The position numbers were made by a program, and so were the translations under genes. 43,843 nt of DNA from contig JAFGFA010000019.1 of the NCBI GenBank assembly GCA_016931275.1, positions 1 through 43,843 on the forward strand, written 5' to 3'. Shown piece by piece: positions 36,008-43,843 of this stretch; the stretch's first letter is position 1, and each line of letters opens with the position of its first letter. This stretch comes from Parachlamydiales bacterium. Lineage in GTDB: Bacteria > Chlamydiota > Chlamydiia > Chlamydiales > SM23-39. Under the pieces are notes generated by a model, which was not told the DNA's origin, made no database searches, and saw only the letters and a list, made by a program, of their open reading frames with translations.

Positions 36008-37654
36008 CTAACTATTTTTCCATCCATGCACTATAGGAAACGATCTTCCTTTACTAAATGATTTTTTGCTCACATTGATTGCCGGCGGATTTTGTCGTCT
36101 TTTATATTCCGCCTTATGAATCATGGTGATTAAATCGATGGTCGTATTCTGCGCAAGATGATGTTTTTGTTCGATTGCCTTCCTCGAAAGATGTTTTTCG
36201 ACATATTCCTGCAATACTGTGTCTATGACATCATATCCGGCAGGCAGATCATCCTGATCTTTTTGATTTTCTTTTAATTCTGCAGAGGGAGCTTTAACAA
36301 TAATCGAATGAGGAATAATCTTTTCTTTCCGATTGATCCAATTGGCTAATTCATAAACAAGGGTTTTCGACACATCGCCCAACACCGCTAATCCTCCACA
36401 CATATCCCCATACAAAGTCGTATAGCCCATTGCCATTTCCGATTTATTTCCCGTACTTAAGACAATCGCGCCGAGTTTATTGGAAAGTCCCATCAGGATA
36501 ATGCCCCGGATGCGGGCCTGTAAATTTTCCTCAGCGTGATTGATCGGTTGAGTAGAAAAAACGGGACTCAAGAAATCTAAAAAAACTTGATAAACATGAT
36601 CAATAGGCATATCGATCATCTCTATATGCAAATTGTTTGCCATCTGTTTTGCGTCTTCCATCCCCTGCAAGGAAGAAAATCGAGAGGGCATATTGACGGC
36701 CAAAACATTTTTGGCTCCTAGAGCCTCTACGGCAATACATGCCGTTAAGGCAGAATCCACTCCTCCGGACAACCCTACAAGACATTTGCTAAAGCCCTGT
36801 TTTTTAAAATAATCAGAGACTCCAAGAACCAGAGCCTTGTAAAGATCTTCCAAAGGATCGACATAAACCATAGGAGCAGAAGAAGAAAGCTCCTCTAAAC
36901 AGACGATAAAATCATCCTCTACAAACCCTTTTGCCAAACGGACCAATTCTCCATCGGGATCAAAATACATGCTATACCCGTCAAAAACAAGCTGATCATT
37001 TCCTCCTACCTGATTACATAGAATAACCGGGCAATGCAACGATTTAGCTGCCTGAGAATAAATATTTTTACGCACCTCTTTTTTCTGATAATAATAAGGT
37101 GATGCAGAAAGATTTACCATGAGATCAGGCGAAAGCCGTTTCATCTCTTCTACAGGATCTCTTAGATATTTTGTATATTCCGAACCACCTGCATGTTCCC
37201 ATACATCTTCACAAATCAAGATTCCGATGTTCTTTCCTTTATAAGGAAATACTTTCTGTTCTCCTCCCGGCTCAAAATAGCGTCTCTCACTAAAAACATC
37301 ATACGTCGGTAACAGAGTTTTATCTTTAAAGCCCAAAAGTTTTCCATCGGCTATGACTGCCGCCGTATTGAAAAGATCTTTTTCTCTTTTAGTCGGATTC
37401 AAACGAACCAACCCGACCACAATAAATAGTCCTTGAGAAGCGGCAACGATCCTTTCCAGATATTTCTCCATTTCTTGAATAAATTGGGGAAATAACAAAA
37501 GGTCCTCCGGAGGATATCCGCAAATAGCCATTTCGGAAAAAAGCACTATATCGGCCTTTTCTTTTCTAGCTCTTTCAATGGCCTCTAAAATTTTCCGAGT
37601 ATTTCCATCCATATCACCGACAAAATAATTGAGTTGCGCTGCGAAAATTTTCAT
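36008..37654 (-). CDS. nadE: Glutamine-dependent NAD+ synthetase
   Basis: The enzyme amidates deamido-NAD with ATP and nitrogen from glutamine. The 548-residue protein fuses an N-terminal nitrilase-type glutaminase and a C-terminal synthetase. The glutaminase triad is visible as Glu in 'LFSEMAICGYPPEDLLL' near 41, Lys in 'GFKDKTLLPTYDVFSE' near 111, and Cys in 'GILICEDVWEHAG' near 148. The PP-loop 'GLSGGVDSALT' lies near 295, with 'GNKSEMAMGYTTLYGD' near 404. It heads the run nadE-permease-arcA-arcC, with 14-base or smaller gaps. Co-transcription with the arginine genes is inferred from the spacing. The upstream region is AT-rich, without a clear promoter. Confidence 0.97.
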   Translation of the reverse strand: MKIFAAQLNYFVGDMDGNTRKILEAIERARKEKADIVLFSEMAICGYPPEDLLLFPQFIQEMEKYLERIVAASQGLFIVVGLVRLNPTKREKDLFNTAAVIADGKLLGFKDKTLLPTYDVFSERRYFEPGGEQKVFPYKGKNIGILICEDVWEHAGGSEYTKYLRDPVEEMKRLSPDLMVNLSASPYYYQKKEVRKNIYSQAAKSLHCPVILCNQVGGNDQLVFDGYSMYFDPDGELVRLAKGFVEDDFIVCLEELSSSAPMVYVDPLEDLYKALVLGVSDYFKKQGFSKCLVGLSGGVDSALTACIAVEALGAKNVLAVNMPSRFSSLQGMEDAKQMANNLHIEMIDMPIDHVYQVFLDFLSPVFSTQPINHAEENLQARIRGIILMGLSNKLGAIVLSTGNKSEMAMGYTTLYGDMCGGLAVLGDVSKTLVYELANWINRKEKIIPHSIIVKAPSAELKENQKDQDDLPAGYDVIDTVLQEYVEKHLSRKAIEQKHHLAQNTTIDLITMIHKAEYKRRQNPPAINVSKKSFSKGRSFPIVHGWKNS

Positions 37655-37981
37655 GAGATATATCCACTTACTACCAAAGCTTTATATATCACGAACCCTT
37701 GTTGTTTTAAAAGAATTATTTACCTGATTGTGAAAACATTTTTTAGAAAATCACTAAAGCAAAAAAGGGGGGAATGAAGAAAAAATTTATCTCATCAGAA
37801 GAATATTTTTCTCGGTAAAGCAAAAGGCTTCTTCGTTGAAAAAGCCTTTGCTTTTAATTACAGAGCAGCATGTCAAAATCTCTTCGGGATGGGATACCCA
37901 AAGTGATCCATTACGAAAAATCCTACTGAACATATTGTTACAGAACAATTCTGAACCTGCATGAAAGATAGGCATGAATGA
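37655..37981. other. 327-base gap with a strong hairpin
   Basis: This gap lies between the nadE start and the stop of the 192-aa orphan, both genes on the minus strand. It holds the hairpin described separately (37817-37855) and the nadE promoter area on the left. A 62-codon minus-strand frame (37787-37975) overlaps the hairpin. It has no ribosome binding site or recognisable content, and I do not call it a gene. Confidence 0.45.
37817..37855 (-). terminator. Long hairpin, terminator-like
   Basis: AAAGCAAAAGGCTT (37817-37830) pairs with AAGCCTTTGCTTT (37842-37854) in a 13-bp stem with one bulged A and an 11-base loop. Runs of T or A flank the stem on both strands, so it could end transcription of the 192-aa orphan on the minus strand before nadE. 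Confidence 0.55.
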
Positions 37982-38560
37982 TCAAAGATCCTCTTCATCA
38001 GACGCTGGTATAGACGCGATAGATGCCTTAGATACTCGTATGCTCATTAATGTTCTTGTTCCCCTTTGACATACTTCATAGCGCCTAACAGAAGTTTTAT
38101 TTGGCACTAAAGGACTCCCAGGTCTTTTTCGTACTCCTAAAAATTCTCCAATTTTTTGAATATCCCCAAGGCAAACATTTATGCAAGAACAATTCTCCTC
38201 TTGCTTAATCCTTGTACGAATGAGATGTTTTGCATAGTGAGTCCTTTCTCCTTCCTGCCATGTTCTTATAGCTCTTATACCCAAATCCCATTGCTGTGTC
38301 CAAAGTTGTCGAGTTCCTTCCTTGAGACGTAAAACAATAGCCTGAAACAACTCTTTTCTAGCAGCTGGATTTAGACATCGTCGAAATTTGACTAACAATT
38401 CTGTTCGCTGTTCCTTTCCTTGTATTTCCCAAATTAAATCTAGTAATAGATGTTGCCTAAAAACATTTAGCTCAAGAGTTTTTCTTTCTGAGCCAATTTT
38501 TCCCACAACAAACGGAGAGGACGGCATTCTCCCTTCAATTTTATTAAACCCTATAGACAT
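37982..38560 (-). CDS. Hypothetical protein, first of a leader-sharing pair
   Basis: I do not recognise this 192-residue protein. It is soluble-looking and rich in Arg and Glu, with a helical middle (residues 35-125) and a basic Ser/Pro-containing C-terminal part (RKRPGSPLVPNKTSVRR) ending in an acidic tail (PASDEEDL). There is no signal peptide. The start 'MSIGFNKIEGR' and the roughly 45 bases upstream are almost the same as those of the next orphan (38812-39522), whose protein is otherwise different. A candidate promoter TTGTTA-N18-TATAAA lies in the leader. This layout is reminiscent of secreted-effector families that keep a common 5' part. That reading is an inference. Confidence 0.65.
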   Translation of the reverse strand: MSIGFNKIEGRMPSSPFVVGKIGSERKTLELNVFRQHLLLDLIWEIQGKEQRTELLVKFRRCLNPAARKELFQAIVLRLKEGTRQLWTQQWDLGIRAIRTWQEGERTHYAKHLIRTRIKQEENCSCINVCLGDIQKIGEFLGVRKRPGSPLVPNKTSVRRYEVCQRGTRTLMSIRVSKASIASIPASDEEDL

Positions 38561-38625
38561 TTTTTATCCTTTATTTTGAATTATTTATAAAATTTAGTTA
38601 TATTAATTAACAATATTTTGCAAAA
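38561..38625 (-). promoter_or_regulatory. Shared leader of orphan pair (copy 1)
   Basis: Read on the minus strand, TATAAATAATTCAAAATAAA followed by GGATAAAAAATG is almost identical to the leader of the 236-aa gene (39523-39560). TTGTTA and TATAAA with an 18-base spacer form a possible promoter. The repeat starts abruptly upstream of TATAAA and ends inside codon 4. Confidence 0.5.
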
Positions 38626-38811
38626 AACTTTTTATCTCCTTAAAACAAGGTTGATTCTTAAATAAACAGACAATTTTCAAAACTTTATTTAGAAAAAACA
38701 ACGGGTATTTCAAGAGACTTCAAATAGCTATATTTCATTCTTTTGTTTATTATTTCGTCATTTTTCTTGTTTTATTAGGATCAAGACCTGTTTTTCTACC
38801 ATACTAAACAG

Positions 38812-39522
38812 CTAGCATCTGGCCAATGGACTAATAGGTAATTCTGCTTTGTTTTTCTGTAAAATACCAGTACCCTCTTCAAGATTATCATAATAAATGT
38901 CCGTTAGAAGATTTACAGGTTCTTCTTCTCTTCGTAATTTTAAAGAGGAGACAGAAACTACAGCAGAATATTCCCTACTATTTTCAGGGATTGGCATAGA
39001 AATGGGAGATGGAGTTCGAGAACTATCCCTCTCAAATATACAATACCTTAAAGGGCTGGGGTTTTTGGGCAATGTTCTCATAAAATCACGTACCGTTGAG
39101 TCCACTTTAGAAGAATATCTATGGGAACTATATAGTTTTAACCAACGGCTCCTTTCTTCTTGTGGCAATCGTTTCACGATACGGTTGAATAGTTTTTTCA
39201 GATCTTCATAATTTTTGTATTGATTAAATTCTTCTCTAAAAACCCTTCTATTCTCAGTTTTCAACCAGGAAATTAATTTATCCAACAATTTTCTCAAAAC
39301 CAAACCCCGGGCTTCTTGTATTCTGTTTTTCAATTCCTCACGTTTTTCCAGAGGAAGTTCTCGCAACAGTTGTTGCATTTCGCTTCTTTTTTGCTCCAAG
39401 CTCTTGAGAATTCTCTGACTTTCCGACAATTCTTGTGGTCTACGCCTGATTCTTCTACAATTTTGTTCTAAGATCTCAGGGGAAGCTCTTCTTTTTTCCT
39501 CAACAGTAAATCTTATAGACAT
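38812..39522 (-). CDS. Hypothetical protein, second of a leader-sharing pair
   Basis: I do not recognise this 236-residue protein. Residues 10-150 are strongly charged and helical, with heptad-like runs (RIRRRPQELSESQRILKSLE; LLRELPLEKREELKNRIQEA) that suggest coiled coil. Residues 155-200 are Ser/Pro-rich (DSSRTPSPISMPIPENS), and the tail is polar. There is no membrane segment or signal peptide. The start 'MSIRF' and its leader copy those of the 192-aa orphan. 'NLEEGTGILQKNK' near the end has no known meaning to me. The genes lie in the same direction, 251 bases apart. A secreted, host-facing role is possible but unproven. Confidence 0.65.
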   Translation of the reverse strand: MSIRFTVEEKRRASPEILEQNCRRIRRRPQELSESQRILKSLEQKRSEMQQLLRELPLEKREELKNRIQEARGLVLRKLLDKLISWLKTENRRVFREEFNQYKNYEDLKKLFNRIVKRLPQEERSRWLKLYSSHRYSSKVDSTVRDFMRTLPKNPSPLRYCIFERDSSRTPSPISMPIPENSREYSAVVSVSSLKLRREEEPVNLLTDIYYDNLEEGTGILQKNKAELPISPLARC

Positions 39523-39560
39523 TTTTTTACCTTTTATTTTGAATTATTTATAAAACGCAA
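39523..39560 (-). promoter_or_regulatory. Shared leader of orphan pair (copy 2)
   Basis: This is the second copy of the leader seen at 38561-38598: TATAAATAATTCAAAATAAA, then an AGG-containing ribosome binding site and TAAAAAAATG. It differs from copy 1 by only a few bases over about 45, including the first codons. An extra TATAAT lies just upstream on the minus strand. Confidence 0.5.
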
Positions 39561-39645
39561 TTATACAGAAAAAACGTTTATAATAGCATCAAATAGCAAC
39601 AAAAATAAAATTAAAAAAATATCCTGATAACGCGATCATATCCCA

Positions 39646-39674
39646 TTGACAAAAAAATTAAAATACAGTTTCAT
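39646..39674 (+). promoter_or_regulatory. Candidate promoter of the sodium symporter gene
   Basis: A consensus TTGACA at 39646-39651 is followed 17 bases on by TTTCAT (39669-39674), a poor -10 box. It lies 36 bases before the ATG at 39710. The -35 box is the reason for the call. Confidence 0.3.
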
Positions 39675-39709
39675 TATTCAATAATTATTAGGTTTTTACG
39701 TTTTAGCTT

Positions 39710-41074
39710 ATGACTCAACAAAGAGAACATTGGGGATCGAAAATAGGCTTTATTATGGCTACAGCAGGTTCTGCTATAGGTCTGGGAAGTTTATGGCGAT
39801 TTCCGTATATGTTAGGGCAAAATGGTGGAGGAGCTTTTGTCCTTCTCTATTTTGGATTTACCTTATTTATTGGTATTCCGATCTTTATTGCAGAACTGAT
39901 CATAGGACGCGCCAGTCAAAAAAGTGTTGTAAAGGCTTATTCCGAACTCGCTCCCAAATCCAATCACTGGAGGCTTCTCGGATGGCTCAACATCTTCACT
40001 TCATTTTTAATTCTTTCTTATTACAGTGTGATTGCCGGATGGACGATCAATTATGCATTAATGTCCTTAAACAACTTTACAGAAGGAAAGACCCCCTCCG
40101 CAATTAAAGCCATCTATGAAATACTCTACAAATCCGCCGATATCTCTGTCTTTTGGCATCTGATATTCATGTTAATGACTGTTGGCATTGTTTATGGGGG
40201 GATTCGCAAGGGCATCGAATATTGGAGCCGCATCCTCACTCCAGCTCTTTTGGTAATTTTATTGGGTCTTTTTTTCTATGCGACCACACTTCCCGGATTT
40301 TCCCAAGCGGCGCATTATATATTATATCCAGATTTTTCCAAGCTATCTACCGAAGGTGTTTTAAATGCTCTAGGCATGTCTTTTTTTACCTTAAGTATTG
40401 GAATTGGAATTATTCTCACTTATGGCAGTTACATGAAAACTCAAGAGGACATTCCGAAAACAGGTTTTATTATCGGATCGATCAGCGTTGCCGTTTCCAT
40501 CTTTGCCGCTTTGATGATTTTTCCTGTAATATTTACTTTTGGTTTTGAACCGGAACAAGGAGCGGGTCTTGTATTTAAAACGCTTCCCGTTCTTTTTGCC
40601 AAACTTCCCGGGACGACATTTATCTCGACGATTTTCTTTATTCTGTTTGTTTTTATTGCATTAACCTCATCGATTTCCCTGCTGGAAGTTTTAGTTGCCA
40701 ATTTCATTGAGCTTTTCAATTGGACCCGCAAAAAAGCGGTTCTTTTTTCCGGTATTGGAGCATTTCTTTTAGGGATACCTACGGCCCTTGCCGGTTCCGG
40801 AGATCTCTTTAAAAACTGGCAAGATATCTATGGGAAAGATTTTTTTGCCACCATAGACTATACAAGCTGCTCTTGGATGATGCCCTTAGGAGGGCTTTTG
40901 ACCATTATTTTTATCGGATGGTTTATGGATAAACGTCTTGTCCAAGAAGAATTCCTGCAAGGGACCAAAATGACAAAGCTTTTGCACATATGGCTTTTTT
41001 TGATCAAATGGTTTGCTCCCATAGCCGTTATTCTTGTGATCTTACAACAAACTAAAATCATTACCTGGAATTAA
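39710..41074 (+). CDS. Sodium-dependent transporter, NSS/SNF family
   Basis: The 454-residue inner-membrane protein belongs to the neurotransmitter:sodium symporter family (LeuT fold), which takes up amino acids or amines with sodium. The first helix carries the hallmark 'GFIMATAGSAIGLGSLWRFPYMLGQNGGGAF', residues 13-43, with the sodium- and substrate-binding unwound glycines. The third region has 'LSYYSVIAGW' and helix 6 has 'GMSFFTLSIGIGIILTYGSY' near 223. About 11-12 hydrophobic segments are present, and the length is typical of bacterial members. The substrate is unknown. The htpG ATG follows after two bases, so the two are probably co-transcribed. Confidence 0.95.
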   Translation: MTQQREHWGSKIGFIMATAGSAIGLGSLWRFPYMLGQNGGGAFVLLYFGFTLFIGIPIFIAELIIGRASQKSVVKAYSELAPKSNHWRLLGWLNIFTSFLILSYYSVIAGWTINYALMSLNNFTEGKTPSAIKAIYEILYKSADISVFWHLIFMLMTVGIVYGGIRKGIEYWSRILTPALLVILLGLFFYATTLPGFSQAAHYILYPDFSKLSTEGVLNALGMSFFTLSIGIGIILTYGSYMKTQEDIPKTGFIIGSISVAVSIFAALMIFPVIFTFGFEPEQGAGLVFKTLPVLFAKLPGTTFISTIFFILFVFIALTSSISLLEVLVANFIELFNWTRKKAVLFSGIGAFLLGIPTALAGSGDLFKNWQDIYGKDFFATIDYTSCSWMMPLGGLLTIIFIGWFMDKRLVQEEFLQGTKMTKLLHIWLFLIKWFAPIAVILVILQQTKIITWN

Positions 41075-41076
41075 TT

Positions 41077-42867
41077 ATGTCGAAGAAACAATTATCTATT
41101 CACAGTGAAAATATTTTACCGATCATCAAAAAATGGCTTTATTCCGAAAAGGACATTTTTCTTCGAGAACTTGTGTCCAACGCAACGGATGCCATCCATA
41201 AAGTAAAGCTTTTAGCCTCACAAGGCAAGGCCACAGTGGAAGAATTTCGTATTGATGTTGTCTTGAACAAAGAAAAAAAAACGCTCACTATTTCTGACAA
41301 TGGCATTGGCATGACCTCAGAAGAAGTGGAAAAATATATTGCACAAATCGCCTTTTCCGGAGCAGAAGACTTTCTTAAAAAATATGAAACGGGTGTAGAA
41401 AAAGATCAGATCATCGGTCATTTTGGTCTTGGTTTTTATTCTGCCTACATGGTTGCGGAAAAAGTGGAAATAACAACTCTCTCCTATGATACCACTCAGG
41501 ATCCTGTTTTTTGGTCCTGTGACGGAACTTCTTCTTATACCATCCAAAAAGGAACTCGAACAAAAGCCGGTACAGACATCATTTTGCATCTTTCTTCGGA
41601 TAACACGGAATATCTTGAAGAGGAAAAAATTCGCTCGATCCTCTTACATTTCTGTCCTTTTCTCCCCTTCCCCATTTTTTTAAATGACAAGCCCCTCAAC
41701 AACAAACCTCCTCTCTATTTACAATCTCCTTCAGAAATAAAAGACGAAGAGTATCTCGCCTTTTATCACGAGCTTTATCCTCTCGATCCTGACCCCATTT
41801 TTTGGATCCATCTCAATGTGGACTATCCTTTTCATCTCAAAGGGATCTTATATTTCCCTAAAATAACGAAAAATTTCGATTATCAAAAAAGCTCGATAAA
41901 ACTCTTTTGCAACCGGGTCTTCGTCTCTGATCATTGCAAGGATATTTTTGCCGATTATCTCACGATCTTAAAAGGAGCTCTTGATAGTCCTGACATTCCT
42001 CTGAACGTCTCAAGAAGCTTTCTACAAGTGGACAAAAGTGTACGTCAACTTAGTGCGCACATTTCCAAAAAAATTGCCGATCGTCTCAAAACTCTCTATG
42101 CCACAGAAAAAGAAAAGTTCGAACAATTCTATCCTGATATAGAGCTCATTATTAAATTAGCCACTTTACAAGATGAAAAATTCTATGAACGCTCCAAGGA
42201 ATTTTTAATCTGGAAAAACACAAACGGTGTTTATACGACCTTAGAAAACTACCTTGCCCGACAAAAAGACAAGGTCTTCTATACCAACGATCTTCATCTC
42301 TCCGTGTTAAAACTTTTTCAAGAAAAAAACATTGAAGTTCTTCTCAGTGAATCCTTTATGGACATCCATCTCATGAATTTCCTAGAAGATAAGATGAAAA
42401 TAAAATTTCAAAGAATTGATGGCGATCTCGATCCTGCTCTTTTAGACCCTTCCAAAGAAAAATCTCTATTAAATAGCGAAGGAAAAAGCGAAAGTGCACA
42501 AATAGCGGATTTTTTTCGCAAAAATCTTAATATTAAAGAGTTGGAAATAGAAGCCAAAAGTTTGTCTAGCAATACACTTCCTGGATTTTTACTTCTAAAA
42601 GAAGAAGAAAGGCGCATGCGGGATTATTTTCAACTTCAAGGACATAATTTTGATCACACCAAAAAGACTTTTATTATCAATACAAACTCTTCTCTTATTG
42701 CCAATATTATAAAAATTTCTTCCAAAAAGCCTGCCTTAGCAGAACAGATGGTTCATCAAATCTATGAAACGGCTCTTTTATCACAAAAAGAACTGCAACC
42801 GTCTAATTTAGAAGGTTTTATAAACAGATCTCATTCTATTTTAGAAGAGTTAACAAAACAAATGTAA
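41077..42867 (+). CDS. htpG: Molecular chaperone HtpG (Hsp90)
   Basis: HtpG is the cytoplasmic Hsp90 chaperone. The 596-residue protein has the GHKL ATPase domain at the N-terminus: 'LRELVSNATDAIHK' near residue 30, 'ISDNGIGMTSEEV' near 75, and 'GHFGLGFYSAYMV' near 111. The middle domain has 'LPLNVSRSFLQ' (here 'IPLNVSRSFLQVDKS', near 307). A shorter C-terminal dimerisation part follows. It is slightly shorter than E. coli HtpG (624 aa). It follows the NSS symporter by two bases and has no clear Shine-Dalgarno, so translational coupling is likely. An AT-rich 101-base gap with TATAAT-like boxes follows before the next gene. Confidence 0.97.
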   Translation: MSKKQLSIHSENILPIIKKWLYSEKDIFLRELVSNATDAIHKVKLLASQGKATVEEFRIDVVLNKEKKTLTISDNGIGMTSEEVEKYIAQIAFSGAEDFLKKYETGVEKDQIIGHFGLGFYSAYMVAEKVEITTLSYDTTQDPVFWSCDGTSSYTIQKGTRTKAGTDIILHLSSDNTEYLEEEKIRSILLHFCPFLPFPIFLNDKPLNNKPPLYLQSPSEIKDEEYLAFYHELYPLDPDPIFWIHLNVDYPFHLKGILYFPKITKNFDYQKSSIKLFCNRVFVSDHCKDIFADYLTILKGALDSPDIPLNVSRSFLQVDKSVRQLSAHISKKIADRLKTLYATEKEKFEQFYPDIELIIKLATLQDEKFYERSKEFLIWKNTNGVYTTLENYLARQKDKVFYTNDLHLSVLKLFQEKNIEVLLSESFMDIHLMNFLEDKMKIKFQRIDGDLDPALLDPSKEKSLLNSEGKSESAQIADFFRKNLNIKELEIEAKSLSSNTLPGFLLLKEEERRMRDYFQLQGHNFDHTKKTFIINTNSSLIANIIKISSKKPALAEQMVHQIYETALLSQKELQPSNLEGFINRSHSILEELTKQM

Positions 42868-42968
42868 TATTTAGCTAACATTTACTTTGTTTTTTAACAC
42901 ATAATTGAATTTTATCCAAAAATATATTATAATATTATTATATAAATTAATAATATTGGATAATAAAA

Positions 42969-43843
42969 ATGTCTTCAAATGGTTCTCGCTCTATTCAGTT
43001 TTACCAAGGAGTCTTTCCCTTTGAACAAGCACAAAAAGAAAGAGCCTCAAACCTGTTCACTCTGTTAGAAGAGAATGATATCTTTCAGAATCAGACAGCA
43101 CAATATTCAGGATTATTACGGAATGACCCACAATTTTATCTCGTTGATACTCAAGGCATTTATATAAAATCCTCTCAAAGATATATACCTATATTCTTAC
43201 ATGATGACCAAACCTCACCAACTTCTAATGATTCATTAAAAACAATCCATAAAGAATTAATGAGTTGTTTCTCTAACAGACACATTAGAAAAATGACTCC
43301 AAGAAATTCTACTAAAAGAGAACTAGGAAAAACAGCCTCAACCACCCAACGATCTCACTCTTTAAATACAATTCCTCAAAGGAAACCAAAAGAAGAACAA
43401 GCCTCAGAATCACCATCAGTCCAAACAGCTCCAGCAGAAAGAGCTCAAAACTTACAAAATCAGTTAGACACTGCGACAAATGAAGTTGCAAAGCTTCAAG
43501 AACAGCTACGAGAATCTACACGAAAAATAGAATTCGATGGAGTGACTATAAACGCTTTTCTCGATAGGCAAGAAATTGATTCTGATTCTCTTAGAAAAAA
43601 ACAACAAGAGATTATTAAATTAAAAAAAGAGATAAAAAATCTTCAGAAAAGAATTCATGACTTAGAACAAGCTCAAGAGGCTAAAGCTCAAGAAATTCAA
43701 GCCTTACAAGCTCAATTAGCACAAGCTCAAGCCGATGCTGACGAAAGAGCTCAAAACTTACAAAATCAGTTAAGAACGAATGAACAGAATCTTACTACAA
43801 AACAAGAGGAAATTGACCGATTAAGCACTCGATTAGAGAATGC
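42969..43843 (+). CDS. Partial coiled-coil orphan protein, cut by window end
   Basis: An open frame starts at the ATG at 42969 and runs off the window after 291 codons without a stop. I do not recognise it. Residues 1-100 are globular (start MSSNGSRSIQFYQGVFPFEQ, then YLVDTQGIYIKSSQRYIPIF near 57-76). Residues 100-155 are polar and Ser/Thr/Lys-rich. From about 156 on it is a long Gln/Glu/Lys-rich coiled coil ('EEIDRLSTRLEN' near the end). A 30-base identity repeats the segment ERAQNLQNQL at about residues 157-166 and 259-268. The leader is AT-rich, with TATAAT and TATTATATAAAT stretches. The Gln-rich coiled coil resembles chlamydial secreted or inclusion-facing proteins, but no family is certain. 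Confidence 0.75.
   Translation, partial: MSSNGSRSIQFYQGVFPFEQAQKERASNLFTLLEENDIFQNQTAQYSGLLRNDPQFYLVDTQGIYIKSSQRYIPIFLHDDQTSPTSNDSLKTIHKELMSCFSNRHIRKMTPRNSTKRELGKTASTTQRSHSLNTIPQRKPKEEQASESPSVQTAPAERAQNLQNQLDTATNEVAKLQEQLRESTRKIEFDGVTINAFLDRQEIDSDSLRKKQQEIIKLKKEIKNLQKRIHDLEQAQEAKAQEIQALQAQLAQAQADADERAQNLQNQLRTNEQNLTTKQEEIDRLSTRLEN

Noticed and set aside
37787-37975. 62-codon minus-strand open frame
   Set aside because: It overlaps a strong hairpin, has no ribosome binding site and shows no recognisable content. It is more likely the untranslated end of the 192-aa gene.
1-43843. CRISPR array or tRNA genes
   Set aside because: No regularly spaced repeats were seen, and no tRNA T-arm/acceptor pattern stood out in the intergenic gaps.

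Overview
The window looks like a chromosomal segment of an environmental (non-Chlamydiaceae) member of the Chlamydiota. Three things point there. First, there is a complete LL-diaminopimelate aminotransferase gene (dapL). Second, gene order matches, from memory, blocks of Chlamydia chromosomes: lplA-clpC, an HTH-EIIA(Ntr) gene, dut-accD-sodM, and rnc-radA, plus a tkt/alaS/mfd block. Third, several AT-rich orphan genes have the hydrophobic-hairpin look of inclusion-membrane or effector proteins. No database search was run, so all family calls rest on motifs and order read from the sequence. I saw no rRNA, tRNA or CRISPR array.

Layout. 1-85: the right end of an IS200/IS605-type (TnpB) element, abutting the stop of the first gene. 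86-4402 (minus): a tight operon proS > PpiD/SurA-like membrane protein > CBM9-like protein; the ProRS is the archaeal/eukaryote-type short form. 4521-9380: a membrane orphan, lplA, clpC and an HTH-PtsN regulator. 9710-11956: a 748-aa orphan with an N-terminal hydrophobic hairpin and a C-terminal CX5R motif (CKDNIDRG), placed between the HTH-PtsN gene and dut. 12072-16744 (minus): dut-accD, sodM, rnc-radA and a small bilobed membrane protein. 16745-17442: a decayed mobile-element zone holding an orphan omega-RNA-like right end and the tail of a RelE/HigB-type toxin. 17443-27688: dapL, tkt, an orphan, alaS-mfd. 27760-30451: a signal-peptide-bearing HD phosphohydrolase, then efp-epmA (EF-P and its lysylating enzyme, overlapping). 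30557-37654: a complete arginine deiminase pathway, with arcB on the plus strand and nadE > APC permease > arcA > arcC on the minus strand. 37982-39522: two orphan genes sharing a nearly identical leader. 39710-42867: an NSS-family sodium symporter and htpG. 42969-end: the start of a coiled-coil orphan that runs off the window.

How it fits together. Housekeeping functions (translation, protein quality control, DNA repair, fatty-acid and lysine/peptidoglycan precursor synthesis) form conserved blocks, and lineage-specific genes sit at the joints. The arginine deiminase genes would let the cell import arginine and make ATP by substrate-level phosphorylation, releasing ammonia and ornithine. The nadE gene ahead of the permease makes NAD with glutamine- or ammonia-derived nitrogen. 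The most unusual material is the CX5R/Inc-like protein, the three IS605-type RNA ends (one next to a putative Inc gene's ribosome binding site), the paired orphans with a duplicated leader, and the secreted HD hydrolase.
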